From assembly GCA_013399855.1 (NCBI GenBank), contig VXAY01005687.1:129196-193195 (forward strand): a stretch of DNA of 64,000 nt. The letters run 5' to 3'. The position numbers and the translations under genes are program-made. Every line of letters starts with the position of its first letter. Position 1 is the stretch's first letter. The DNA is from Oxyruncus cristatus (Eukaryota; Chordata; Aves; Passeriformes; Cotingidae). The notes beneath the pieces are model-generated. The model was given only the letters and a program-made list of their open reading frames with translations, was not told the origin of the DNA and did not search any database. This document shows, one piece after another, positions 46,131 through 59,532 of this stretch.

Positions 46131-49100
46131 CATTCGGGTGACTTTGTGGTAGATACCGTCCCATGGTCACTGGCTCTCCACAATCACTGGCACCACTGGT
46201 TACACGGGCTGTCCTTCACACGGCTGCCATGTTCTGCTCTGCCTGTTTATGTGTGAAATTTCCACCCAGAGAAATCCCATGGTACAACATCATCCTATTT
46301 CATTTGTGTTGTCTGATACTTTCTGTAATATATTCATTCCTATATTATTTGTGCACTCTTAGTACTGTCCTTCTGAAATTCTGCCTTCCACAACTTTCTA
46401 AGATGCCTATAAAGCAATTTTTAATCCAGGCATCCTATTTCACCCATTTTAACTTTCAGACTCACAGTCTGAGTCTGTCACCTCTGAAAAAAAAAAAAAA
46501 AAAGAAGCATGCTTAGGCCCTAAAAATTAGTCTGTGTATTTCAGAAATGTCAAAATACCCCACAAATGTGCATGGGAGTTGCTGATTGTGCTAATGAAAA
46601 CAAATTCTTCAGGCACTTAACTATGGACTTTATGCATTCATGTTTGTCAGAACAGAGAAAAAAAAACAAACAAAAAATTACCACAGTTTTTGTGCACATT
46701 GTTTTGCAGAGAATACTACTCTTCAGGCTAAGCTGTAAACTTGGCACACCGTGGGCAATAAGGATATGGGATTTACAAACATAAGACTCAAAACTAGCTC
46801 CCATAAGCCACGGTTATAGGACCTTATGAAGCTTTGCTGAGTTTCTAGCTTTAAAAATGGATGTGCAGCATTTCCTTCCCCAAAACAGTTTTGCTCATCT
46901 AGAAATTAGAAGATCACTGTGTAGTCAATAAATATGTAGCATTTAAGTATTTTATACTTTAAAAGAGTCCTTTTCATCACCTTGAAAACACATGGACAGT
47001 TATTGTTTATATATATTTAATATATATTTCTATACTGTGTGTTTTTCACAACAGTGCTCATTCATATAAAACTGGACATTGTTAAAACAAACATAATACT
47101 CTAAAACAATTACAAAAAAAGAAGAAAATAATTTCATGGCAGCGTAACAGTAGCTCAATATGCAAGGTAAAGTTTGAGTGTATGGTGTCCAGGAAAATGT
47201 GTTTATAAGACTGATCAATATAGTATTCCAATAAGTAATCAAACCAGATACTCCTTTCTGTGTCTGGCATAAATGAAATGTAATTATTTTGACCAAGACT
47301 TTTTTTGTTGGTTTTGCATTAATTTCTTATACCATACCATTGTGTTGCCTGACAAATGAATTCCAGGCTGCTGTGAAATTTTTGTCTTTGTTTTGTCTTT
47401 GTTTATTTATTCTCACACAGTGAATGGAAGAATGCAGACTCACAGGAACTAATGAGGTAATTCATAAACCTGTCAGCAACAGACATGAGAATTAATCTAC
47501 TGGTGGTCTGGTGAAAGGGGAGAAGAGGATTACAAGTACATGGTTGCCAGCCAACATGCATCCACAGGAGGCCTGAAATAACACCTGAATTCCCTCTTCC
47601 ACTAAATTCCACTTGAAACTCCCACATTTTTTTCTCTGCATACTTCCTTCTTTGTACCTGTTAGCCAGTAATGTTATACAGGATATAAACTCTACAACAG
47701 ATGTGATATTCCATCTCCAGCACTCCTATTCTTTGCATGAATGTCTGCTCGGGGCCCCCCTGAAGGAGATTTCTCAAGGATGAAATTGTGCCAAAACCCA
47801 TAAGGGCTGTTTATTGCCATATTACTTTTATTCTATATGATTCTTTGCAACAATATCATGTTTTTGAGAATGTACTAAGTGACAAGGCAGGACTTCATTA
47901 CTAATGTTCTGTGAATTTTATTTTCTTAAGAAGAACTGGGGAGAGCAGCCCAACATGCAACTCCATGTTTGTTAGTTTTATTCTGCAGGGAAGTGAGAGG
48001 GATCTTCTATATGTGTTGCTATTCTTTGTTTTTCATGGGGAGAAGGAAGCCTTTCTGGCTTTATTGTTGCTCTATTTGTCCTACTCACATTCTCAGGAGA
48101 GACATGTGGAGAGAAGGATATGAAAACATGTGGGAGAAGATATGCTGTGGAAGGCAGGGGAGGTGGTTTTATAACAACCCATGAGGACAGTTTCCCAATG
48201 GGAAGAAACTACTAAATGAAAATGAAATTATCCGGATGTTTGGACAATTCTTGTCTTACTTATATCACAAGATTCCAGGTAATTCATGAATTGTTATGAA
48301 TAAGACGAATCTGTTCCATTGTTTTATTACTTGACATGCTTTATCAATATCTTGTTACACAGTTCCATGCTGTTGCTGATCTCCGCTGGTTCTCTGATGT
48401 TTCATCAGTGCTGTGCTGAGCAAAGGGTCAGTGAGATAACAATAACTTCTGGCCTTGTAGTGGCCTGCCAGATGCTAGTTCTGTTTGACCTTTTCTTGAC
48501 ATAGATGCTCCAATTCTTTGTTTTTCATGTCTTCTAAGACAAGCTCACACATAAGACTTCAAGAATTTTTTACAGGTTTTAATGACACTCATGCGCTATA
48601 CTTGAGCTGATTCTTTATTGACAGTTCTCAGAAGAATGTTCAAACCCCTCATTTCATGCCCTATTCTCATGTTCACAGTCCCTTGAAGACTGCCATAATA
48701 ATAAGGATAAAAAACTATTAACCATTAATGAGAAACTTCATATCTGGTTTATACTTTAGAAAGGAGAAAGCTGAAGAGTTGATCTCTTGCCCTGTAAAGA
48801 GTAAGTACATGGGTTATGACTGAGCCCATGATATTGTGAAAGATAAATCTTGTCAAGCAAATCAAAAGTGCTATCACAGGACAAGGTTTTGGTGGTAAAA
48901 GAGAAAGGAATGGTTAACATATAAATAAACTTTAGCAAGGTTTTAAGGGCACAATCCATAGGAAAGTAGCAAAACCCTTCAGAAGCTGAGAAAACATGAT
49001 CTTCAGGGAAGAACAGAACAAACTCAGGTTTCTTGGCAGTAGGAGGAGAACAAGGTGTAAGAGAAAAATACAGAAGTACATCAGAAGCTGATATAAAGAA

Positions 49101-51074
49101 GAGAGAAATAAAGTGCTTCCCAAATCTGCAGTCAGTAAGACAAGACACAGGTTAAATTGATGTATTGAAGAATCTCTTTTCTCCCATTTAAGGTATTTAA
49201 TCAATGCTGCATTCTAGCATATTGTTACTTCTGCATTTGTTAACTGTCTTGGTTTTTCCCAAGGGTCATGTTGCTTGTAAATAAGGACTCATTTTTCAGT
49301 CATCAGTATTGCTTCTAGAAAACATGCGGTATAAAATTCTGACAGGAAAATGGTCCGCCTCATGTAGGGATTACAGAAACCTGCCTGGAGCTTTTCAGCT
49401 TTTCTCTGTTTCAGAGAACTTAGACCTAAAGAAGTTGTGCAAGGGCAGTGGGAATAAAAGTTACCACCATAGCATCCTGTTAATTAGTTGCCACTTTGTT
49501 TTAAAGACAAGGTGTAGTTTGGTTACTTTACCTGTCCTGTTCATTATCTCTCTCGCAAGCTTGTAAAGTACAAAGATAAGGATTTCATCTGTATGATGGT
49601 CTTAACTGTCCAGCAGGAGCAAGTCTGAGATCATCAATTCATCCATTACTTAATGGTAATGACCTAAACACTGGGATTCATCTGAGTCAGATACAATATT
49701 CATATTCTTCTTTGCTGTCCAGAGTCTCTATTGGGCAATTTTTGCATTATTTTTACATAAAACTTCTGTTTCATGTATTGCAATTCTATAAACGCTTTAA
49801 ACATGGGCAAATATTGCAAAACAATATATGTGAATACCCTTTCAAAAAATGTTCACTTCCTTTTTTATATGGTTTTAAAAGTCTGTTGAGTGGCAGATTG
49901 TGAGCAAAAATTTTTGAAGACAGGGCTACTGGTCATGGATTTGCAAACAGAGGCTTACACAAATATGTAACACTGGAAATGTACACATCTGTCTTTGCAG
50001 ATTTAATGAGACTTTGAGCCAAGGAGAAGGTGTAACACACGTGATCTGAATTATCACGGACAAAGTACACACTAATAATAAGGCTGAGAGCTATAAAAAT
50101 TAATTCACAGGAAACTCAGAGCTCGACCAAGCACTGTGGCAAAGCCCACTTCCAGGTGATTCTTAAATAGAAGAGGGTGAACAGGTCACCATCATTGTCC
50201 TGCAAAAAAGTTTGTCAAACTCTGCTACTGCAGTTCTTCTTTTCAACTTCCCTCATTCCCTTGTTCCAAGTTCCCTTAGGCACAGCAAAGCTCCCCATTA
50301 TCTCCAGTGCATGGACCAGAATGATCATACTGGTGGTGATAGATAAAACAGAGCTCATTCTTCACATGTGAGAAAGGACAAAGTTGGAAAAAGCTTAGAG
50401 TTTGTGGTTATATTACCTGATTACGAGAACGGTATTTTGGGTGAAGGTCAGCAATATCTACAGAAGAAAAAGATAAAAGCAAGAAACAAAATATACTGGA
50501 TTTGAGGAAACAAGCAGTCATACTAAGTGATTAAAAGGAACAAGAATTTACTGATATGAGGAAATTGTGCATGAGATATGTTTGCGACTCTATTCCAATA
50601 GAGTCAATAAAAACATTTTCATCAGTTTGAAGCAGATGTATACACTACCAATGATACTGTAAGAGATGCAAATAATATCAAAGCCATTATCTATGTAAAG
50701 GAGTATTTATAAAACCTAAATGGAAAGAGGCAACAATATGACATGTCACACTAAAATTCTGTTTATCTTTGTAAGAAAAGACAAGAATAGCAACATTAAA
50801 ACCTCATATGTGGAAAGAAAAATACCCCAAACTTTGCATAAGACATGATGCATTCACATGAGCAATCCCATTTTAATACATGGGAATACTTACGTGAGTA
50901 AACCCCTATATAGCTTTAAAGTAAGAGTATTTAGGAGAGTGTTTATTCTGAGCTCTCTAATCCCTCATATTTTAAGTTTTTTCATCTGCTCATTCAGCTC
51001 TTAGCACCAGTAGGAAAATCAGTTAATGTTCTGTGATATCACCTGTCCACACTTTCTGTGTTCTATGGCAAGCA
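46131..51074. other. Single-copy AT-rich DNA
   Basis: No repeat family was recognised beyond an A17 run at 46487-46503. Minus frames at 48756-49204 overlap in two phases and show no domain. Confidence 0.3.
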
Positions 51075-51120
51075 GAGGAGCATATTAGCAAATTTGCAGA
51101 TGACACCAAGCTGAGGGGGG

Positions 51121-51897
51121 AGTGTCGATCAGCTGGAAGGCAGGAGGGCTCTGCAGAGGGACCTGGACAGACTGGAGAGCTGGGCTGATTCCAACGGGAT
51201 GAGGTTCAACAAGGCCAAGTGCCGGGTCCTGCACTTTGGCCACAACAACCCCCTGCAGCGCTACAGGCTGGGCACAGAGTGGCTGGAGAGCAGCCAGGCA
51301 GAAAGGGACCTGGGAGTTTGGATTGACAGGAAGCTGAACATGAGCCAGCAGTGTGCCCAGGTGGCCAAGAAGGCCAATGGCATCCTGGCCTGGATCAGGA
51401 ACAGTGTGGCCAGCAGGAACAGGGAAGTGATTCTGCCCCTGTACTCGGCGCTGGTGAGGCCACACCTGGAGTGCTGTGTCCAGTTCTGGGCCCCTCAGTT
51501 CAGGAAGGATATTGAGGTGCTGGAGCAGCTGTAGAGAAAAGCAACGAGGCTGGTGAAGGGACTTGAGCACAAGTCCTATGAGGAGAGGCTGAGGGAGCTG
51601 GGGTTGTTTAGCCTGGAGAAGAGAAGGCTCAGGGGAGACCTCATCACTCTCTACAACTACCTGAGAGGAGGTTGCAGCCAGGTGGGGGTTGGTCTCTTCT
51701 CCCAGAGAACCAGCAGTAAGACAAGAAGGCACAGGCTTAAGCTCTGCCAGGGGAGGTTTAGGTTGGGTATTAGGAGGAAGTTCTTTACAGAGAGGGTAAT
51801 CAGCCACTGGAATGGGCTACCCAGGGAGGTGGCAGATTCTCCATCCCTGGAGGTTTTTAAGATGAGTCTGGATGTGGCACTTAGTGCCATAGTCTAG
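51121..51897 (+). pseudogene. CR1 ORF2 C-terminal part (broken)
   Basis: After a one-base frameshift close to 51115, the frame runs from [15 protein letters not shown] to the natural stop. A single in-frame TAG lies at 51532-51534, where related copies have CAG, so a C-to-T change is likely. It covers the RT thumb region and the ORF2 C-terminal domain. The copy cannot make a complete ORF2 protein because the endonuclease and most of the RT are missing. The 240-codon frame on the opposite strand is a shadow. Confidence 0.8.
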
Positions 51898-51965
51898 TAA
51901 CCACGGTAGTAGTGGGTCAAGGGATGGACCTGATGACATCAGAGGTCCTTTCCAACCTGGTTGAA

Positions 51966-52020
51966 TCTATGATTCTATGAATCTATGATTCTATGCTTCT
52001 ATGATTCTATGATTCTGTGA
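51966..52020 (+). repeat. CR1 terminal octamer array
   Basis: About six imperfect ATTCTATG-type units (TCTATGATTCTATGA and variants). This is the diagnostic 3' end of avian CR1, probably used in priming reverse transcription. Confidence 0.9.
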
Positions 52021-52504
52021 GCTGCGGTGTTCCTACAGTGAATAGCCATGAGGAAGGCTCCACTGGGGTGCAGTCATTACTACCTGCCTCCCAGCATCTT
52101 GGGGGAGTGCCTGATACGTGAGACAGGTATCCCAGCATCTGCACACAGATGTTGCTCAAAACACTTGCCTCTGATTTGGGTGTGAAATATGCTGGAGGAA
52201 CTCCCATCTCTTCCAGTGCTTGGGAGGTGTCATTCTGTCCATACCACACTCATCCCACCTCTGACAGGGTGTGGGGCTTGAGCCCCTTCCCTAGCACAAT
52301 TGTAGAGACCTCACCTGATAGTCTCAGGCTGCCACTGTGTATTTCTTGGTTATTGTGCACCCTGCTTAGTACTATTTTCCACCTGCTCAAGGCCTCCCTT
52401 GTGAGGAAAGATATGAAAATGGGGCAGGATGACTTTCCTCTGCACAGGAACTTGAATATTTGCATGCCTTGGACTTTGGTTGCTTGATTGACATTAAGGG
52501 ATGT
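52021..52504. other. Unclassified stretch between two CR1 copies
   Basis: Slightly GC-richer than surroundings. No repeat family or exon was recognised. Confidence 0.3.
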
Positions 52505-52754
52505 AAGTGATACATAATATAAGGGATGCATTTATTAGGAAAAGGTTTTTCACTCAGAGGGTGGTTGGGCACTGGAACAGACTCCCCAGCTCCGTGGTCA
52601 CAGCACCAAGTCTGACAGAGATCAAGAAGCATCCGGACAATGCTCTCAGGTACATGGTGTGACTCTCGGGGCTGACCTGTGCAGGGCCAGGAGTTGGACT
52701 TTGATGATCCTTGTTGGTCTCTTCCAATTCAGGATATTCTGTGATTCTATGAAG
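52505..52754 (+). mobile_element. CR1 3' end fragment
   Basis: Plus-strand CR1 3' end of the same type as the inner copy at 27909-28278: ATTAGGAAAAGGTTTTTCAC, AGAGGGTGGTTGGGCACTGG, CAGGGCCAGGAGTTGGAC and a terminal GATATTCTGTGATTCTATGA. 5'-truncated, about 250 bp, with only two octamer remnants. Confidence 0.85.
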
Positions 52755-55027
52755 TGACCACTGAAGCAATGCACCCTGACAGCACCATATTTACAGATAC
52801 AGTGAATAATCTATAGAGTGGAATTTTAGGGGTGGGTAAATGTGTCTTTCTTTTCTTGTAGTTTTGTATGCTTTATTTTCTCAGAACTCTTTTCAGTTAT
52901 CCTTTGTCTCCTGACTGCTATCACAAGTACTACTATTCCCATTTTGTGCACCTGTCAGTATCTTCTCCTGCTGTCTCTTCCAATCTTCACAAAAACACTT
53001 GCTCCATCTTGAAGATGTCTAACCCCAAGATTCCTGTCCTAAGCACTGAATTTGTTTCTGTTCTTTCTTGTCCTCTCTCCACTGCAGGATTTTGCTATCT
53101 TTTCCCCCATGAGAACATTTGATTGAATGAAAGGATTGTCTTTGAGCTTTAAGTGTTTAGTGGAAATCCGTGATATAAATTGCAGTGACATTTAAATGAG
53201 GGTCCAAATACATTTATGAGAAACCAAAACAGGAAGCAGATTATTTACTGTCTTATATGAGAAGTCTCCATCAGATTATTAGAGGCAAAAAAATAGCTGA
53301 AGAAATGTTTCCCAGGGCTTTCACCATCATAACATCAGTAAAAGTCATCAAATATCAGCAATCCAGAGAGGAAAACTCTGGGGAAGAGTAGGTAAATTCA
53401 CTTGTGGTGACAGAAGTCACTCTATTTCCCTGAGCAAGGAGACAAAGGAAGTATTCTGCTTTTGAGAATAGCTGTGGGGTGAGACCATATCAACACTGGA
53501 GGATTCAAATAGGAAAACAACTCCTTACAAAATGCAGTGTGTCATGTCCTAAGTCCAGTCCTGTACAACAGGGAAGGCGTGAGGGACAACATGCTCATGG
53601 AGGGCAAAATATTCCAAGGAGACACAGAATAAGAGAAACAACACACTGAAATCTTTTCCACTGTTAACCTGTAGATGGTTGATTGAGGGTCAGACTACTT
53701 GGATTAGACAGGGGTACTTCTCTCTCTCTTTTCACCCTCTTACCAATCATCGAAGCAAAAGTACAAGCTTCTGCTCTCTTTGTAATATGTTTTAGCCTAG
53801 AGATTTGAATCATAGAGTGGTTGTAGAGCAATCACTGCCATAGTGGGGGAAGCTCCTTTCAGGGACAACTGAAGCCAGATTCTCCAAAGGCCGGGTGTCT
53901 CCTTAGGCTCTGTCACTCCTTACCCACAGCATTGCATACGTGAGCTGTCTTTGAGCAGCCAGCAAATATTCTCCAGCTTTTGCTTCATTAAGGGAGGGAC
54001 AATGTAATCCCCACTGAGCAGGCAGGTGATATTTCTGACTCCCTCTCACATACAAAGTTACCATGGAGCAGAGAGAGTGGCACAAAGAAAAAATTCCAAT
54101 CAGCATCCACCATGAAGTCCACCATTCACTAGTTTACTAGCTGCAACCTGTTTGCAGCTGTATAAGGCATCATATCCACACTTGCAGGCACACTGCTCAA
54201 CTTCCATTCATCTTTTCTGAGCACCATCTCTTTTAGCACTCTAGTCCAATTTTTTCTCTTTTGAGGACTCTTGTCCCACCTGCTTTGATGGAGAGTGGAG
54301 GAAGAGGTGATGAACAGAGTTCAGTTACAGTATTTGGTAGAGATTTATGATGCTTCCTCTCATTTTTCACATTACTCTGTAGGTAAAACCAATGATACCT
54401 TCTCACCTGGCAGAATCTCACACGTGATATACGGAAATGATTGTCTTGGTGTATGTGATCTGAACTCTAACAACTTTATTTCCTTCTCCTTGCTCCTCTG
54501 CATCACAGCCAACTTTTCCTTAATTGGTTGACTCTGTTCAGTTACAGTCAGAGCAATTATTCTCAGTCTGTATTTGCTTTTGAAGGTCAATGCTAACTAT
54601 TTCACCACACATCTTTCATTTCAGATATGCAAGGGCCTTATATCTTCTCTATATCTTTGCAGTCAGTCCAGAAAAAGGTATCACTTCACGCTGCAAATCT
54701 TGTGAGGGTTTCATTCTGTTATTCATATAAAATAACTAGGTAACACTTATTTGCCATCTTCACACCTGACAATTACACCTGTGCTAAAAAAAAAAAAAGT
54801 ATAAAATTAACTAGGATTCGATAACATGTAGTCAGCTAAAAATATATAGAAAACGTATCGTTAACATCCCTGGCACCATAACAACATTGTGATGACAGAG
54901 ATTTCTGGTTTTAGGGAAGTTAATGATTAAGTTTTATTTCAGTACAACTAAAACTGTATTACAGACTTGAGGAAAATGCAAGGTAGAACAGAGGTCTTCC
55001 TCAATGTTCTTCGTGCCTTGTACACAC
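52755..55027. other. Single-copy AT-rich DNA
   Basis: No repeat family or exon was recognised. An A12 run lies near 54787-54798. Confidence 0.3.
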
Positions 55028-55895
55028 TTTTTAGGTAGAGTATCCCAGGGATCAATACCGAGGCAAATATTGTCTAACATCTTAATTAATTATCTAGATG
55101 TTTGGAGAGACTGCACCCTCAGTACATTTGGAGATGGTACAAAACTGGGACAAGTGGCTAACATAATAGTCAGGTGTGCTGCCATTCAGAGGGATCTGGA
55201 CAGGCTCGAGAACTGGACTGAGAGGAACGTCACGAAACTGAATAAGGGGTGATGCAAAGTCTTGCATCCAGTGAGTAATAAACCCAGGCATCAGGACAGG
55301 GTGGGTGCTACAGTCTGGGAGGCAGCATTTCAGAGAAGAATCTGGAGGTCCTAGGGGACACCAGGCTGACCATGATCCAGAAATGTGCCTTCACAGCAAA
55401 GATGGTCAACAGCCTCCTGGGCTGCTTTAAGCAGAGCGCAGTCAGCATGCTGAGCAAAGGGATTCTTCTCCACTCAGCACTGGTGGACCCAGCATCTGCA
55501 GTGCTGGGTTCAGCTCTGGGCTCCCCAGGGATATCGGAACGAGTCAAAGGGTCATGAAAGGGATGAAGGGACTGGAGTATCTGATACATGAGAGGAGGCT
55601 GAGAGAACTGGGATTGCTTGGACTGGAGAAGAAAAGTTTTAGGGGAAACATCAACATGTATGAATAGCTGGTAGAAGAGAATGAAGAGAGTGCCAGATTA
55701 TGTTCAGTGGTGCCCAGTGGTGCCCAGTGACAGGACAAAAGGCAGTGGGCACAAAAAAACCACATGAATCTGAACACAACAAAACACCTTTTTACTGTGA
55801 ATGTGATCAAACATTCGAATAGTTTGCCCAGAGAGCAATTACTTGCTTCTTTGTTCAATTGCATGGCACTCCCGGACAAAAACCTTCAAGTGCAC
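55028..55895 (+). mobile_element. Older diverged CR1 LINE fragment
   Basis: The plus-strand translation contains VSQGSI and LSNILINYLDVWRDCTLSTF (aligned to PQGSVLGP..FNIFINDLD), then [25 protein letters not shown] and NKG. The catalytic FADD has become FGDG, so the source motif is lost. Downstream are recognisable but broken C-terminal blocks (AKMVNSLLGCFK; SALVDPASAVLGSALGSP). It ends without octamers near 55895. A GTGGTGCCCA unit is tandemly doubled near 55710-55730. Confidence 0.78.
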
Positions 55896-58800
55896 AGAGA
55901 GTATATGGTCATTGTCTCCAGTCACTGACTGCTGCATCCCCCCCTCAGACAGCATGTCAGAAATTCTGTGAGATGTGGTGAAGGTAGGTTCCATGATGGG
56001 GTATTCTGCACAGCTCTTACTGAGCTGTCTGGTTGTAACTTCTTAATGGATTAACTCCAGTCTTTGGACACCTCATGCTCCCAGTAACAGCTCTGCAGCA
56101 GGACCATGCGATTCTTCTATGCCCTATTTTTCATTCTCCATGAGATGTCCTTCATGGTCTGTTCGAAGTAACCTTGGGCTCTGCTGATGGCAGTAGGTTC
56201 TACCTACTGTTGAGTCTACATGTTCTACCTTTGCTACCATGGCATTGATAACCAAACCTTCCATGATGTTTGACAAAAAGAGAAAGGAGTGGTTTGGTGC
56301 GGCGGTGCTGGTAATGGTTACTCTGAAGAATTTCAGTATAGAAATGTTCTGCAAAAAATTAGATCATTTCTGTGCCATGGGTTCACTTGTCCTAAGAAAC
56401 TAAACCCCTGCTGACTGTGGTTAGAATTGCATCAAAAGCTCAAACTGAACTGTTTACTTTTAATTGAAAGGGATTTTTCGGTATAGGACTATTGTTTGGT
56501 TGGGGTTTTGTTTTGTGTTCTTTTGTTGTTCTGGCAATACACATATATCCTTTAATAAAGGCCTGTTATTTTTCCTTTCTCCACACTTTCTCAATTGGAG
56601 CCTCTTAATTTCAGATTTACAATTGCTTAGAGAGAGGAGTTTTGGTCTTCCTCATAACTCATCCTCCTTAGCAAAACACTTCTGCCTCATTAAACTGAGA
56701 CATTCTGTTACACTGAATTAACATAAAAACATAAACAAATACAGAAAGTGGTGTGTGTTATCTGCACTCCATCTAACTTGTCCTAAGTGTAAGTAGGGAT
56801 CTCTTTCACACTTTTATGTAGGCTTAATGTCCTCCAAATTAAATAGGTGTGGTATGTTGAGGTGTGATGTCTGAAGTCATTGTTGCTATCAGCATGTGAG
56901 GAAAAACACGTAGCACTCTGATCTGAAATAATGGCAAGACTGTCTACCTGACCGTAAAGAGAATGAGAAAAACATCAAGAAGCCTCTACTTTGAAAAACA
57001 TTTTTAAAATACCCTAGAAAGTAAGATGCAGGTGATATTGTTTGTCATGAAGTATTATGTAAAATAGTCTCTTTTGAATTACCTGCACTAATTTCATGTT
57101 GTTTGTTCAAACTTAACTTTCAGGGCTGGTCTACTGTCATCCACAAAGTTTGCTGAAATCATTAGGGATAGATTCATGCTAACATATTTGAAAGCACTTC
57201 TCATCCAGAAGGTCTAATTGGGCAAAATGCTGTGCTATATCCCCTTTAATTCCTTACTTCAGTTCCCTGGGAGAAAAGGAAATTTCAGAGGACAGAAGGC
57301 AGCAGCAGGGCACCCTGGTGTGCTAGCTGCCCACAAAGCCACTTACACTCCGCACATAATCTGTGAATCTTTCCTAGACTTCACTGACTTAATTTTGGAT
57401 AAGGAACTCACTCTTTTAGCTACTGTTATACTTAAAAATATTTCAGATAATTAAAGCTGGTACAGCTGAGGACAAAGGTTTAGTATAGCCTGAACTCAGG
57501 GAAAACAAAACTGGTTCATAAGTCTTCCTTAGCAAGACGTGGTCATTCCAACACCAGCTCTGATCTAAGTTATCAAATGAAAAATCAGTAATCTATACTT
57601 TCTACCGCTTTTTCTATCTGAACACTTCACTGTGACAGAATGACCAGCTAAGACTGCAGATGAGCCTTTAAGAAATTAGTTTAGGATTTACTGCGATATG
57701 GTAAAACAGCCAGAGGCACTAGTATTTGGATTCAAAATACATGAAACCACTACTTTTTCTGCTGATCCTACTGGCTTTTCATCTGTTTTTCCCACTTTCA
57801 CCACAGAGCTCAAAGAAAAGTCATTAGAGATTGGCAGATCTCTCCTTTCTTATGTGTCCAACCTTCTCCATGAAATCAGTTACTTAACTACCCCCTCTAT
57901 ATAAAGATATGTTGGGGCAGAGAGGAAAATGCTTGGATACCTAATTTTAATAGATTAGATTTATGGAGTTTAATTCATCTTTATGATTTGATAACTTTTA
58001 GCACAGACATCATTAATTGCATTTCATGCAATTATCTTAAACATACTCATTGTCCAAACTAGTTTTTTACTGCTATACCTTTTTTATTTTATTTTTTTGA
58101 AACCCATGTTTAAATTAAAGGGCTGCAAAAATGCACAGAGAAAACTTCTGAATTTGCCTTTGAGTCACAGGAAATAGAGCCTGGGGCCAGGGCAGTGGAA
58201 ATGCAGGACACTCCAGGTTATGAGCAAGCCCCTCTGAAGGGTGAGTATTGACAGAAGGACTATACTTCTCAGACAAAGCTATTATATCAAATCCCAATAT
58301 CTTCACTTTTCAAGGTAAGGGAGATTAAGAGCTGACATTTCAAGACCAAGTCAGAGAACCTACTGATTAAACACTAATCCAAACTGTCCCTTCTCTGCTA
58401 TCGTCAAGGAGGAGAGTGAGTTATATTAAAAGAAGAGTATAATTCTATTGATTGATATGCTGAGTCCTTGCATATTTCTCAAGGTTATGATATTACAGTT
58501 TGCAATGAAACATGGAAGTCTAGTTTTGGCGTGTTCCAACATGAGAACAACAGAAAATGCTATGTACTCTATTGCAGTGATAGCTAGTTAGCTTTGTACG
58601 TGTAGATCACTTATGTCCTTACAAATTTTATTCTTCAATGACAGATATATTCAAAGAAACTTTGAAAAGAGATTTTAAACCACTGTTAGGCTGATTAAAC
58701 TAGTAATATCTCTTCTTTTCTTAAAGGTTGGATGCAACCTTCCTTTAATGTAAGAGTACCTTCTGGTAGATGAACTGGTACACATTATTGATTCATCTGC

Positions 58801-59253
58801 AATTCAGCTCTGTATTATTATGGTCAGCATTCTATTAATATTAGCCCAGGGATTAATTATGCAAATAGTAAAATTTTAAAAATCAGATGCTAGGATGACT
58901 CTTTGGTTTCACATTCATGATACATAAAGTTTAAAGTTTCTCAATTGTTTTCCATTAAATGTATTTATCTGTTCTAGTGGTTTAAAAGAGAAATCCAGAT
59001 TTGTTGCAAAACAACTGTTACTTCATTCTGTGCAGAGCTGTCTCCTGCACTGCATTTTAGTAAAATGCTTGTCCAGAATCTTACACTGTTTGGGGACTTA
59101 GAAGAGATAAATTACTGTAAAAATAAGCAGACAAGAAAAATACCAGCTTAAGGTATTTGTAACTGTCCTTTGCAGAAAATCTTATAGAGTATAATTCCCT
59201 CATAGAAAACTCTTTTGTGTGATTTCACTCAAATCATTGCACTTACTTCATAC
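55896..59253. other. Single-copy AT-rich DNA
   Basis: No repeat family or exon was recognised. The 58810-58990 stretch is very AT-rich and includes an octamer-like ATGCAAAT (58859-58866), as often seen in enhancers. This is untested. Confidence 0.3.
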
Positions 59254-59532
59254 CAAGAAAAGATGTTCTTTTCTGATCTCAGCTAAAACCAGAAACCATG
59301 GCAATATCAAAATGTTTGAAATGTTACCCCTGAAGACAATTTTTGTTATTTCTTGTTCCTTTTGCAGCTCTACTGATTGAGCATTTGCCTGGAGAGCACG
59401 AACTTGGTTGAGGTTCCTTATCACTAGAGTGTTCACATCCAAATCACCTACCTGTCTGTTGAGTATGCCAAGCACGAGGCTTTGAGAATGATAAGAAAGG
59501 GATGTAGAAGTACAAACACACATGCCACTCAC
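59254..59532 (-). other. Protein-like open frame, possible exon
   Basis: A 94-codon minus-strand frame contains RQVGDLDVNTLVIRNLNQVR followed by ALQANAQSVELQKEQEITKI, which looks like amphipathic helical protein. Acceptor-like sites lie near 59482 (ctttcttatcattctcaaag) and 59451. No clear donor was found in frame. No family was recognised. It may be chance. Confidence 0.17.

Larger units (their letters stand above)
51075..52020 (+). mobile_element. Relatively young 5'-truncated CR1 LINE
   Basis: Begins inside the RT at HISKFADDTKL (FADD catalytic residues kept). It continues through [80 protein letters not shown] and [11 protein letters not shown] to the ORF2 stop at 51895-51897. The 3' untranslated region then ends in ATTCTATG-type octamers (51966-52020). 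One frameshift near 51115 and one TAG near 51532 are the only clear lesions. This makes it the best-preserved CR1 here. Confidence 0.92.

Noticed and set aside
51085..51807. 240-codon minus-strand open frame, the longest in the window
   Set aside because: Antisense to CR1 ORF2; the plus strand carries the recognisable RT C-terminal motifs.
51966..52020. Regular octamer repeats that could be mistaken for a CRISPR or satellite array
   Set aside because: They are the standard terminal repeats of CR1, directly after its 3' untranslated region, with no spacers.
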